Below the pieces are notes generated by a model. That model saw nothing but the letters and a program-made list of their open reading frames with translations. It was not told where the DNA came from and ran no database searches. 64,000 nt of DNA from Rhodothermales bacterium. Lineage in GTDB: Bacteria; Bacteroidota; Rhodothermia; Rhodothermales; Bin80. The DNA lies in the NCBI GenBank assembly GCA_028278205.1, contig JANQES010000073.1:1-64000 (forward strand). The letters run 5' to 3'. Positions 7,831 to 16,506 of the stretch are shown here, one piece after another; the stretch's first letter is position 1; each line of letters starts with the position of its first letter. A program made the translations under genes and the position numbers.

Positions 7831-9486
7831 ATGACGACAACGCGTGATAGCCAAAAAGTACATCCCGTTCGCCGAACGGGATCGGCGTGTAGCAGTCCCG
7901 TACGGCGTCCGAGACGCACATTTCGACCCGCCGTCGTCGCGTTAATCCTGCTGTTAATCGCCTCCGCCACCCCGGCGGCAGCGCAGGACCGATACGATGT
8001 GATCATCCGCAACGGGCGCGTGCTCGACGGTTCCGGCAACCCCTGGTTCCGTGCCGACGTGGCGCTGCGCGGCGACCGGATCGCGGCGGTGGGCGATCTG
8101 GATGGGGCACAGGCGGGGCGGGAGATCGACGCCGCCGGGCTGTACGTGGCGCCGGGGTTCATCGACAGTCACTCGCATGCGGCGGGGTCGTTGGTTTCGG
8201 AAGAGGAGAGCGACGCGCAGTTGCTGCTGGCGCAAGGCGTCACCACGGTATTGATCAACCCCGACGGCGGCGGGGCGGTGGATCTCGCAGCCCAACGCGC
8301 GGCGTTGCTGAAACACGGCCTCGGTGTTAACGTGGCCCAGTTAGCGGCGCATGGATCCATCCGCCGCGCGGTGATGGGGTCGGAAGACCGGCTCGCCACG
8401 GAGACAGAACTCGAAAGCATGCGCGCGCTGGTCCGCAGCGCGATGGAGGCAGGGGCGTTCGGGCTGTCCACAGGTCCGTTTTATGTGCCGGGCAGCTATT
8501 CCGACACGCGTGAGTTGGTGGAACTGGCGAAGGTCGCCTCGGAATACGGCGGGGCGTATACCAGCCACATCCGCGACGAATCCAACTATACCATCGGGCT
8601 GGTGGCGGCGGTCGATGAGGTGATTCAGGTTGCCCGCGAGGCTGATCTTCCGGCGGTGGTGACGCACATCAAAGCGCTGGGGCCGCCGGTGTGGGGATAT
8701 GCGCACGCCGTCGTCCAACGCATCGCGCGGGCGCGCAACGAGGGGCTGCAAGTTTATGCCGATCAGTATCCTTATCTCGCCTCGTCTACCGGGCTGGGGG
8801 CGGCGTTGCTGCCGCGATGGGCGCAGGCCGGCGGGCGCGACTCGCTGGTCGCGCGGTTCGACGATCCGGACGTGATGCCGCGTATCCGGGCCGCGATGGT
8901 GGAAAACCTGGCGCGGCGCGGCGGCGCAGACCGCATCCAATTCCGGAATTTTCCGCCCGATCCGTCCGTCCTGGGCCGCACGCTGGCAGAGGTAGCCGCC
9001 GCGTGGAGCATGGCGCCCATCGACGCCGCCGTCGCGATGCTGCGGCAGGGCAACGCGTCGATCATCTCGTTCAACATGAATGAGCAGGACGTCAAGACGT
9101 TCATGCGCCAGCCCTGGACCATGACGTCGTCCGACGGCGGCTCGCGCGGCTTTCCGCATCCGCGCACTTTCGGCGCGTTCCCCCGCAAAATCCGTGTGTA
9201 CGTCCTCGACGAGCAGGTGGTCGACCTCGCCTCGGCCCTCCGAAGCATGACGAGCCTGCCGGCGCAGGTCTTCCGGATCCCGCATCGCGGCGCCATCCGC
9301 CCCGGCGCCTACGCCGACCTCGTCGTCTTCGACCTGGAGAACCTGCGCGACCGCGCCACCTTCGAAGATCCAATCCAGCTAGCCGAGGGAATGATCCACG
9401 TCTTCGTCAACGGCAGGGCGGCGATCTCGGATGGGCAGTTCACCGGCAGCCTGGACGGGCGGGTGCTTCGGCAGGGGGAGAAGTGA
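7831..9486 (+). CDS. Exported N-acyl-D-amino-acid deacylase-type amidohydrolase
   Basis: Zinc amidohydrolase of 551 residues, most like D-aminoacylase (N-acyl-D-amino acid deacylase). The opening YDVIIRNGRVLDGSG, the metal-binding GFIDSHSHA, SHIRDESN, VVTHIKALG and the C-terminal TSSDGG and GAIRPGAYADLVVFD stretches are family hallmarks. A hydrophobic signal ending ATPAAAQ precedes the enzyme, so it is probably periplasmic, perhaps trimming D-amino-acid-containing peptides or lipids. The 35 or so residues before the hydrophobic core are unusually long and arginine-rich, and contain a DNA palindrome. No in-frame alternative start exists between ATG 7831 and the signal, so this start is kept. 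The gap before it (7691-7830) holds nothing recognised. Confidence 0.88.
   Translation: MTTTRDSQKVHPVRRTGSACSSPVRRPRRTFRPAVVALILLLIASATPAAAQDRYDVIIRNGRVLDGSGNPWFRADVALRGDRIAAVGDLDGAQAGREIDAAGLYVAPGFIDSHSHAAGSLVSEEESDAQLLLAQGVTTVLINPDGGGAVDLAAQRAALLKHGLGVNVAQLAAHGSIRRAVMGSEDRLATETELESMRALVRSAMEAGAFGLSTGPFYVPGSYSDTRELVELAKVASEYGGAYTSHIRDESNYTIGLVAAVDEVIQVAREADLPAVVTHIKALGPPVWGYAHAVVQRIARARNEGLQVYADQYPYLASSTGLGAALLPRWAQAGGRDSLVARFDDPDVMPRIRAAMVENLARRGGADRIQFRNFPPDPSVLGRTLAEVAAAWSMAPIDAAVAMLRQGNASIISFNMNEQDVKTFMRQPWTMTSSDGGSRGFPHPRTFGAFPRKIRVYVLDEQVVDLASALRSMTSLPAQVFRIPHRGAIRPGAYADLVVFDLENLRDRATFEDPIQLAEGMIHVFVNGRAAISDGQFTGSLDGRVLRQGEK
7862..7882. repeat. 10-bp perfect palindrome inside the amidohydrolase leader
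   Basis: atcccgttcg and cgaacgggat flank a single central base. The palindrome falls in the N-terminal extension ahead of the signal peptide and may explain the odd length of that leader, as a small repeat captured into coding sequence. Confidence 0.5.
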
Positions 9487-9496
9487 GTGTTCTGGT

Positions 9497-9501
9497 ATTT
9501 T
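9497..9501. repeat. Left target-site duplication ATTTT
   Basis: ATTTT directly precedes the left terminal inverted repeat and recurs directly after the right one at 18361-18365. Five bases is the usual duplication length for Tn3-family elements. Confidence 0.85.
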
Positions 9502-9540
9502 GGATCAGCGGGGGCATTCGTGCGAAAAGTTACGGTTTCG
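9502..9540 (+). repeat. Left terminal inverted repeat of the Tn3-type element
   Basis: It begins GGATCAGCGGGGGCATTCG and ends TTACGGTTTCG. It matches the reverse complement of 18322-18360 except at two positions near the tip. The transposase reading frame ends inside it, as is usual for Tn3 elements. Confidence 0.88.
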
Positions 9541-10339
9541 AGGTCGATTCCTCTTTCATAACCGAAACTTTCTGCGCCAAATCCCCCTCATCAATGAAAT
9601 AGGTGCCGTTGGGCAGCACGTGTTTGTAGGGCAGGAGTGAGATATGCGACAAGGTCTCGTTGTCGATCTCTTCGCCGCGCCGGCGCAGCCCTTCGACCAG
9701 ATCGTTTATCTGGATCGTATTCCAGTACAAGATCGCGTTCGAGACCAGGCTTAAATAACTGGCTTTGTTCATGATCTCCTCGTAATCGCCCGTGGTAAAC
9801 TCGCCTTGGTTGGCAAAGAAGATCCAGCGAGGCAACTTGTGCCGATATTCCCCCTTGTTGAGTTGTCGTTGCACCATCTGGCGCAGGTCCAGATCGCTCA
9901 GATAGCGCAGAATGTACTGTGTCTTGAGGATACGCCCCAGGTTCGTAAAGGCCTTCGATAAGCGATCCGACGGGGAGCTACTTAGTAATCGTTGCACCAC
10001 CACGTGGGCCGCTATGGTGCGCTGCTTCAGCGACTCGGTCACGCGCAACATCGACTCCCATTGCTCTTCGATGATCGATAGGTTCGCCGTCTTGTTCAGC
10101 AGCGGGGTGAATACCCCATAGTCGAACTGTTTATCGATCCGGCAGAGCTGTTGATCCTTCAGATCCCGAATCCGGGGCATGAACTCGAAACCCAACAGAT
10201 GACACAGCGCAAAGTTGCACGGCAATAAAGAGGCGGGATTCTTTGCGGTACTTCCGGATCTCTTGCTGGTCGCGCTCAGTTCGGAAAAATCCTGCCGTCT
10301 CCGATAGCGTTTGGGTTTAGCCTGCACAGGATCGTTCAC
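9530..10339 (-). pseudogene. tnpA: Tn3-family transposase remnant (N-terminal piece joined to C-terminal quarter)
   Basis: Residues from FALCHLLGFEFMPRIRD to the end match the last roughly 240 residues of Tn3-family transposases, including TNLGRILKT, NKGEYRHKLPRWIFFANQGE, ILYWNTIQIND and HISLLPYKHVLPNGTY. Just upstream, a different frame reads TERDQQEIRKYRKESRLF followed by IAVQLC, the typical N-terminal DUF4158-like region. A deletion of roughly 650 codons therefore joined the two ends out of frame, near the shared bases TGCAACTTTGCGCTGTG. The first DDE residues lie in the missing part, so the product cannot be active. Intact relatives are close to 1000 residues. Confidence 0.88.
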
Positions 10340-10399
10340 CGGCGTCGGGTCTGCTTGGGTCTGGGATATAGAAAAGGTTCGTTAAGTGTTGCCGTTGAA

Positions 10400-10470
10400 T
10401 CTCATGATAATCTATCCTATCTATAGCTGTAGAACAAACCTCTTACGCCTGCAAACTGGTTATCATGAGA
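10400..10470. other. Candidate res recombination site
   Basis: tctcatgataa (10400-10410) and ttatcatgaga (10460-10470) are perfect 11-bp inverted copies, lying between the divergent transposase remnant and the resolvase gene where Tn3 elements carry res. The AT-rich middle fits a resolvase crossover and promoter region. The call rests on position and symmetry only. Confidence 0.5.
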
Positions 10471-10471
10471 C

Positions 10472-11050
10472 ATGAGTAAAACCGTCGCCTACATCCGCGC
10501 CTCGACCAATGCACAGGATGTGAAAAACCAACGCCACGAAATCCTGGCATATGGCAACCGGGAAGAGATGCGCATCGATGAGTTCATCGAAGTGACCGTC
10601 TCTTCCAGGCACAGTAGTCGCAAGCGACGCATCGAGGAACTGCGGCAGCGCTTACAAGCAGAGGACAGCCTGGTGGTCACCGAACTGAGCCGACTCGGGC
10701 GTAGCACCGGAGAAGTCATAACGAAAGAGGCCCTGGCGGCGAAGAAGGCCCAGGGCGTGCTACTTGGCAAACCAAAAGGGACGATTCAAGCGAGCATGTA
10801 CGATAAGGATCGTGAGCGCATCCGGGAATTGCTTTCTTACGGTGTACCTCAGAAACAGATTGTCGAGCGGCATTTGGGGTACGGCACCACGAAAAGCTTG
10901 AGCTACTACATCCGAACAAGAGGGCTGCGTAGCCTGCGCAGTAGTTCAAATCGAAACTTTTCGCACGAATGTCCTCGCTGGTCCAACATCAGAAACGTTA
11001 GCCCCAGGCCCGCTCCGAGCCATCAAGTGCCCGGACATCGGCTTCAATAA
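10472..11050 (+). pseudogene. tnpR: Serine resolvase with internal in-frame deletion
   Basis: The N-terminus MSKTVAYIRASTNAQDVKNQ carries the catalytic Ser, and SELSRLGRST-type residues (here TELSRLGRST) carry the conserved Arg pair. Intact relatives then have roughly 50 residues (region of IAIKQGLDI to FAELERDLISER) before TKEALAAKKAQG. Here GEVI runs directly into TKEALAAKKAQ, removing the dimerisation helix region in frame. The C-terminal DNA-binding part GKPKGT...RERIRELL is kept. The natural end near RGLRSL is lost, so the last 35 or so codons read through the inverted repeat at 10951-10984. It is probably inactive as a recombinase but might still bind DNA. Confidence 0.85.
10951..10984 (-). 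repeat. Internal (third) copy of the Tn3-type inverted repeat
   Basis: Its reverse complement begins GGACCAGCGAGGACATTCGTG and shares CATTCGTGCGAAAAGTT with the outer ends. It differs at three positions in the first 30, so it is the most diverged end. It lies 80 bases ahead of the hybrid regulator gene and may mark the original right end of the left unit. Confidence 0.82.
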
Positions 11051-11063
11051 ATACGCTGAGCAC

Positions 11064-14000
11064 ATGGTCGGTCGTGTAGTATTGCTCCTTGCTCTTACGG
11101 GGTTTGTCCTAACCGCTCCTTATGCCCTGGCTCAATCGTCAGTATCCCTCGATGCGGAAGTGGGCCGGCCCCTGATTCGTAATTACAGCCCCCTGGACTA
11201 TAACGCCCATCAGCTAAACTTTACGGCGGCGCAAGATACACGGGGGGTGATGTATTTTGCCAATGGCGATGGTCTTCTTGAGTATGACGGGGCCTCCTGG
11301 CGGTTTATCACTATTCACGCTGAAGCCAGAGTATACGACCTCGCTGTAAGCGACAACGGCACCGTTTTCGTGGGGATAGGGGATGATCTGGGCTATCTTG
11401 CCCCCGATATTTATGGCCGTACGAGTTTCGTTTCGCTTCTGCCTTATCTGCGCGAACGGCCCCAGGAGACCTTCAACACCTATAAAGTTCATGCGACCAC
11501 TGAGGGCATTTTTTTCAACACCTACACCCACCTCTTGCGATGGGACGGCACAAGGTTCCACAGGTGGCCGGCCTCTACCCCCTTCACGACCTCGGCACAA
11601 GTAGAAGACCGTGTCTTTGTAGGCAGTGCGGAAGGGGTCTTGGAAGTGCGTGGGGATTCCTTGCAGTTGTTACCGGGTACGGAGCCTCTGGGTAACACCT
11701 TTAAGCTGGCGCTTCGCTATGATGCCGATCGTCTGCTGTTGGGCACAGCCCGGCAACTGTGGCTCTACGACGGGCAGACGCTGGTTCCTTTTCTGGATGC
11801 TACCACGCTGGGGATTGAGGTGCCGTTCTCTGCCCTTCGCCGCCTCAAGAATGGAACACTCGTTCTCGGCACGCGCGGTGCAGGGGTGTTTCACATGGAT
11901 GTGGACGGACGGCGGTTGCGCGTGATCAATGAAGCCTCGGGGCTACGTGACGAAGAGGTACGCGGCCTGTACATCGACCAAGATGAGGGACTTTGGATCG
12001 CCCTGACCAACGGCCTGGCATGGGTCGATCTACAGTCGCCGGTGACGTACTTCAGCCCGAGCGATGGGCTCCGTGGGCAACCTGAAATCGTCCGGCGCCA
12101 CCACGGCCAGATCTATTGCGCCACCTCATCGGGCGTGTTTCGTCTCACACCGGCCCGCCCGCCCCACCATCCTGCGCACTTTGAAGCCGTCATGGGCTTC
12201 AATCAGTTCACGTATGGGCTGCTTTCGAGTGAGGAGTGGTTGCTGGCCATTGACGAAACAGGCGTGTATCAGATTGACGGATTGCAAGCCACGCTCATTG
12301 CAAGGATCGATGGGTATGCATTGGAACAGTGGCCGGGTGATCCCTATGCTGTGCTGGTCGGTAGCGTCACCGGATTAATGTCGCTCCGCTACGATCCGCA
12401 GCGAGGGCGCTGGGGCCTGCCTGAAACGGTAGCGGACTCCAACAAGGAGGTACGCGAAATAGTACGCGGCGCGCCCGGCGAATTCTGGTTGATCTTGTTG
12501 CCCGAAGGGCTCGGACGCATGACCTTTTCGAACAACCCTGACGAGTCGCCCCAGGTAGAGCATTTTGGCCCGGAGCATGGATTGCCACCCGGTGAACTGA
12601 CTGTTATTCCTACAGCCGACGGTGCCCTGATACAGTCGCCCCAGGGCCTCTTTCGGTTCGACGAAGCAACGCAACGACTCCACCCAGACAGTACCCTGGG
12701 TACGGCCTTTGCCCAGGGACGTAAAATCCTGGTCGACCCCATCGTGACAGCCAACGGCGTCTGGAGTAGCGTCAAGACGGATGGCTCTAACGCAACACTG
12801 CACGTGGCGCGTTTCTATGGATTAGAAGGGGAGCGCGTTCATACGGATACCCTCGCGGTGTTGCGCCAGCTTCCTCCCATTATCGCCTGGGATTTCCATG
12901 TTGACGGGATCGCCCCCGACGCCGTCGTCTGGATTGCCACGGCGGAAGCGTTGTTTCGTTATGACCCCTCACGCAAGCGTAGCCGGATCCACCCGCGCTC
13001 GCTGCTTCGTAATGTTACGCTGGGCGACACGCTGGTGTTCGGGGGCATGCGGCACAAAGACCTGAGCCCTCCCACGTTTAAGGCCAACCACGAGGGGCTT
13101 CGTCTCTCCTATGCCTTACCTTTTTTCGATGCTCCCGAGCGCACACATTACCAGGTTCGCCTCGACGGTTTTGATGAGGAATGGTCGGGGTGGACACCGG
13201 AAACCTGGAAGGATTATACCAGCTTGCCGGGGGGAAGCTATTATTTCAGGGTTCGCGCGCGGGATGTCTACGGACGCATCAGCGAAGAGGCCGGCTTCTC
13301 CTTTACCGTCCGTCCACCCTGGTACCTTACTCCGTGGGCATACCTGCTCTTCATCCTCCTGGGCGCGGGTCTGCTGGGCGGGATGGTGCAATGGCGGCTG
13401 GCCTACCTGAAACAGCGAACGCGCCTGTTGCAGCGCACCGTCGCCGAGCGCACCGAAGAGATTGCCCGGCAGCACGATCAACTCGCCGTTCAGGCTAATC
13501 GACTGCGCGAACTCGATGAAGCCAAGACGCACTTCTTCGCTAACATCAGCCACGAGTTGCGCACGCCCCTGCCCCTCATCGTGGGGCCGCTGGCCCAACT
13601 CTATGACAAGACAGACCGCAGCGCCGACCCCGAAACCCACGCACAACTCGGCATGATGCTGCGCAATGGACAGCGCTTGCAGCGGCTCATCAACCAGATC
13701 CTGGACCTGACGAAGCTCGAAGCAGGAGGCCTGATGCTCGACCGTCGCCCACACGATCTCGTAGCCTTCGTGGCGCGTCATGTTGGTCTCTACGAGGGGC
13801 TGGCGCAGTACGAGGAGGTGACGCTTTCTTTTCAGAGCACTACACCGACGCGTATCGTCTCCTTCGATGCTAAGCAGATGGAAAAGGTACTCGCCAATTT
13901 GCTCTCGAACGCAGTCAAGTTTACCGATGCAGGGGGGCAGGTGGCTGTCACGGTAGATGTTACCTCCAGCATGGCCGAGATCCGCGTCGCGGATACAGGG

Positions 14001-15107
14001 GTTGGGATCGCCATTGAAAAACTCCCCCGCATCTTCGACCGTTTCTATCAGGTAGAGGACTCGACGACGCGGCCCTACGAGGGCACCGGCATTGGGCTGG
14101 CGCTGGTCAAAGAACTCGTGGATCTGCACGGCGGCACCGTGCATGCCGAGAGCGAACCCGGGCGCGGCAGCACCTTTACGGTTCGGATTCCTGCGCTATC
14201 GGAAGCCGAGCTTTTGAGCGATGGCGAAGCAGCAGAGTTCTCGCTCAAGAAGCATAAGGGTTCTGAGGAACTGGAGGATATCGAGACATCGGTTGCCACG
14301 CTCGCTACCCCAGCCCCAACCGAAATCCAACATCCACCCTTACCAGTCGACCAGACGACGGTGCTCGTCGTCGAGGACAATGCCGATATGCGTGCTTTTG
14401 TACGCTCGATCCTGGAGCCGGAGTACCGGGTGCTGGAGGCCGCAGACGGCGCGGAAGGGCTGCACCTGGCCCGCAAAGCTCTGCCCGACTTGATCCTTGC
14501 CGACGTGATGATGCCAGAGATGGACGGCCTGACGATGAGCCGTGCCCTCCGCGAAGACCCCACGACCGGCTCCATCCCAATTGTCCTTCTTACGGCCCGC
14601 GCGGCCCGCGCTGACCAGGTGGAGGGCCTGGAGACGGGGGCTGATGCGTATCTGAGCAAACCCTTCGATGCGGAGGTGCTCCGACTTCAGGTGGGTAACC
14701 TGATCGTTCGGCAGCAGCGCCTGCGCGAGCAGCTTCGTCGGGAGCCGGGTATGACGGAGCCGATGCCACCGCCGAGGTCGGCCTTTGAGGCCCAGGTCTG
14801 TGAGGTCATTGAGGAACACCTGTCGGACTCGCAGTTCTCGGTAGAGGTGCTCGCGGACAAGGTGGCCTTGAGCCGCCAACAACTCTACCGCCGATTGCGG
14901 GACGAAGCCAAAGCAACGCCGGTGGCTTACATTCGTCAATTCCGTTTAGAGCGGGCCTCCCAACTGCTCACAGAGCGTCGGGGTAACGTGTCGGAGGTGG
15001 CTTATGCGGTCGGCTTCAACAGCCTGTCGTATTTCACCCGATGCTTTCACGATCATTTTGAGGAAACGCCCTCCGCTTTCCTGCTACGAAACGATCAGGG
15101 CGGATAA
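11064..15107 (+). CDS. Hybrid two-component system protein (sensor, kinase, receiver and AraC output in one chain)
   Basis: Protein of 1347 residues. A signal peptide (residues 1-24, ending YALAQ) is followed by a periplasmic beta-propeller made of Reg_prop-type repeats (to about 680), a Y_Y_Y domain (about 690-750, RLDGFDEEWSGW) and one transmembrane helix (about 756-780). Then come a HisKA domain with phospho-acceptor His830 (HELRTP), an HATPase domain (NLLSNAVKF, DTGVGI, GTGIGLALVKE), a receiver with Asp1147 (ADVMMPEMDG) and an AraC-type helix-turn-helix at the C-terminus. In Bacteroidota such proteins sense extracellular glycans and activate nearby genes. It is unusual as transposon cargo. 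The next gene, a secreted protein, is its likeliest target. Confidence 0.95.
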   Translation: MVGRVVLLLALTGFVLTAPYALAQSSVSLDAEVGRPLIRNYSPLDYNAHQLNFTAAQDTRGVMYFANGDGLLEYDGASWRFITIHAEARVYDLAVSDNGTVFVGIGDDLGYLAPDIYGRTSFVSLLPYLRERPQETFNTYKVHATTEGIFFNTYTHLLRWDGTRFHRWPASTPFTTSAQVEDRVFVGSAEGVLEVRGDSLQLLPGTEPLGNTFKLALRYDADRLLLGTARQLWLYDGQTLVPFLDATTLGIEVPFSALRRLKNGTLVLGTRGAGVFHMDVDGRRLRVINEASGLRDEEVRGLYIDQDEGLWIALTNGLAWVDLQSPVTYFSPSDGLRGQPEIVRRHHGQIYCATSSGVFRLTPARPPHHPAHFEAVMGFNQFTYGLLSSEEWLLAIDETGVYQIDGLQATLIARIDGYALEQWPGDPYAVLVGSVTGLMSLRYDPQRGRWGLPETVADSNKEVREIVRGAPGEFWLILLPEGLGRMTFSNNPDESPQVEHFGPEHGLPPGELTVIPTADGALIQSPQGLFRFDEATQRLHPDSTLGTAFAQGRKILVDPIVTANGVWSSVKTDGSNATLHVARFYGLEGERVHTDTLAVLRQLPPIIAWDFHVDGIAPDAVVWIATAEALFRYDPSRKRSRIHPRSLLRNVTLGDTLVFGGMRHKDLSPPTFKANHEGLRLSYALPFFDAPERTHYQVRLDGFDEEWSGWTPETWKDYTSLPGGSYYFRVRARDVYGRISEEAGFSFTVRPPWYLTPWAYLLFILLGAGLLGGMVQWRLAYLKQRTRLLQRTVAERTEEIARQHDQLAVQANRLRELDEAKTHFFANISHELRTPLPLIVGPLAQLYDKTDRSADPETHAQLGMMLRNGQRLQRLINQILDLTKLEAGGLMLDRRPHDLVAFVARHVGLYEGLAQYEEVTLSFQSTTPTRIVSFDAKQMEKVLANLLSNAVKFTDAGGQVAVTVDVTSSMAEIRVADTGVGIAIEKLPRIFDRFYQVEDSTTRPYEGTGIGLALVKELVDLHGGTVHAESEPGRGSTFTVRIPALSEAELLSDGEAAEFSLKKHKGSEELEDIETSVATLATPAPTEIQHPPLPVDQTTVLVVEDNADMRAFVRSILEPEYRVLEAADGAEGLHLARKALPDLILADVMMPEMDGLTMSRALREDPTTGSIPIVLLTARAARADQVEGLETGADAYLSKPFDAEVLRLQVGNLIVRQQRLREQLRREPGMTEPMPPPRSAFEAQVCEVIEEHLSDSQFSVEVLADKVALSRQQLYRRLRDEAKATPVAYIRQFRLERASQLLTERRGNVSEVAYAVGFNSLSYFTRCFHDHFEETPSAFLLRNDQGG

Positions 15108-15118
15108 ATTTTTATGAT

Positions 15119-15144
15119 AAAAAGGCGCTGTTGTGGCCTTTTTT
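15119..15144 (+). terminator. Intrinsic terminator after the hybrid regulator
   Basis: aaaaaggc and gcctttttt form an 8-bp stem around a 9-base loop, ending in a T-run. It lies 12 bases past the stop codon and probably separates the regulator from the next gene, which then needs its own promoter in 15145-15278. Confidence 0.75.
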
Positions 15145-15278
15145 AGGCCATTCGGAGCCAATGTTACATTTGTTCAAGGATATGCAACATCTCTGCTAAC
15201 CCCTCTTCCATGCTGGATCTTACTATGAGCATGTTTTGCGTTCGTGCCCTTCCTCAACCCCCGTGATCCGGTAAAACA

Positions 15279-16451
15279 ATGAGAAACGAAGCGCTCAAAC
15301 AGAATCTCTTTTCCAGTGTAGGCGGGCTTATTCTCCTCTCAGCCTTTTTCCTGTTGATGCCTGCCAAGCCCGTTTTTGCTGGTGGTAACACCTGCACCGA
15401 GCCTCTCGGGTGCGCGCCGGGTAGTGGTAAACTGACCCGGACATTCCTCCCCCATCACCTTGGCAAAACTGCTTCCGGTGCCGCCTTCGAACTCACACGG
15501 GACGACTTCCTCCGCCTTTTTGCTATCGGTCGCGAGATCCACATCAGCCTCTCGCCCGAGGGTGAAACCTATGAGATGAACATCGGCTTTACGGATTTGG
15601 AGAACCCTCAGACCTGGCAGTTGCCCGACATTCCCTTCACCGGGCCGTCGGTCTGGACAATCACCGATCCTGCCGCCACACCCCATGGAAGCTTGTTCCC
15701 GGAGGCCACGCACGCCCTCGTCAGTATGAACGACCAGATCGCTGAAGGCACGGTCTATCTGTTCTACGAGTTTGCCGAGACGGAGTTGATACTCCTCGGC
15801 GAGGTGGTGGAGCCTCCCAACGAAGCCCCCCTGGAAACCTATCAATACGGCATCACACTCACGCTCTTTCCGATGAATACGGCGATGGGCTTCTTTGCGG
15901 AACAGGAAGTGATCGTTGATAGCACGCTCGCCGACTTGACCAACCAGGTAGGGATGCATGGGTTTGGCACGTTCCAGCTCAGCGACGACGAGACGCTGGA
16001 GGCCGGCGCCTTCTTCAGTGATCTTGTCGTACGCGATCCCAATGAACCTGATCCTAACGTCGTTATCGACTTTTATACGCACTACTCGATCTTCGGCGAA
16101 GACGGCACCTGGTTTGATTTCTACATCGCCGACCCGCCCGAAGGGGACACGACGTTTATTCAGGGAGATGTCTACATCGAATATGTCGAATACTGGCGCG
16201 TGGTTGATGCCACCACCACGGCCATCGAAGACGAAACGCCTCCCGAGACGCCGGCCTGGTCGGTCTATCCCAATCCCGCCACCGACGTGATCCGCTTCAG
16301 CGAGCCGACGAGTGTGTCGCTCTATGACGTATTAGGACGCGAGGTAGGCACGGGCACGGCGGTGCAGCAACTGGATGTGAGCAACCTTACGCCAGGGTTG
16401 TATCTGATCCGTTCCGAAGCGGGGCAGACCAAAACGCTGATCATCCAATAG
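15279..16451 (+). CDS. Secreted protein with type IX secretion (type A) sorting domain
   Basis: Protein of 390 residues. Residues 1-35 are a signal peptide with a hydrophobic core (LILLSAFFLLMP) and cleavage near VFAGG. The middle (36-320) is acidic, beta-rich and matches no family I can name. The last 65 residues are a T9SS type A C-terminal domain: WSVYPNPATDVIRF, SLYDVLGREV and LTPGLYLIRSEAGQTKTLII are diagnostic. It is thus carried across the outer membrane and attached to or released from the surface. Its position behind a periplasmic-sensing regulator suggests regulated surface display. Confidence 0.9.
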   Translation: MRNEALKQNLFSSVGGLILLSAFFLLMPAKPVFAGGNTCTEPLGCAPGSGKLTRTFLPHHLGKTASGAAFELTRDDFLRLFAIGREIHISLSPEGETYEMNIGFTDLENPQTWQLPDIPFTGPSVWTITDPAATPHGSLFPEATHALVSMNDQIAEGTVYLFYEFAETELILLGEVVEPPNEAPLETYQYGITLTLFPMNTAMGFFAEQEVIVDSTLADLTNQVGMHGFGTFQLSDDETLEAGAFFSDLVVRDPNEPDPNVVIDFYTHYSIFGEDGTWFDFYIADPPEGDTTFIQGDVYIEYVEYWRVVDATTTAIEDETPPETPAWSVYPNPATDVIRFSEPTSVSLYDVLGREVGTGTAVQQLDVSNLTPGLYLIRSEAGQTKTLIIQ

Positions 16452-16506
16452 CTAAGCAACATGGTGGTCTCATCCCGGCTCTTTCTGCCTTACCACGTTG
16501 CCCCTA

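Larger units (their letters stand above)
9502..10984. mobile_element. Left miniature Tn3-type unit
   Basis: This 1.48-kb unit is bounded by the left inverted repeat and a third, more diverged copy at 10951-10984. It holds a collapsed transposase gene on the minus strand, a dyad that could be the res site, and a shortened resolvase on the plus strand. No target duplication flanks this unit alone; the duplication is found only around the whole composite. Confidence 0.78.

Noticed and set aside
9502..10984. The left mini-unit as an independently inserted transposon
   Set aside because: No direct repeat flanks 9502 and 10984; the only target duplication fits the whole composite, so an independent insertion at this site is not supported.
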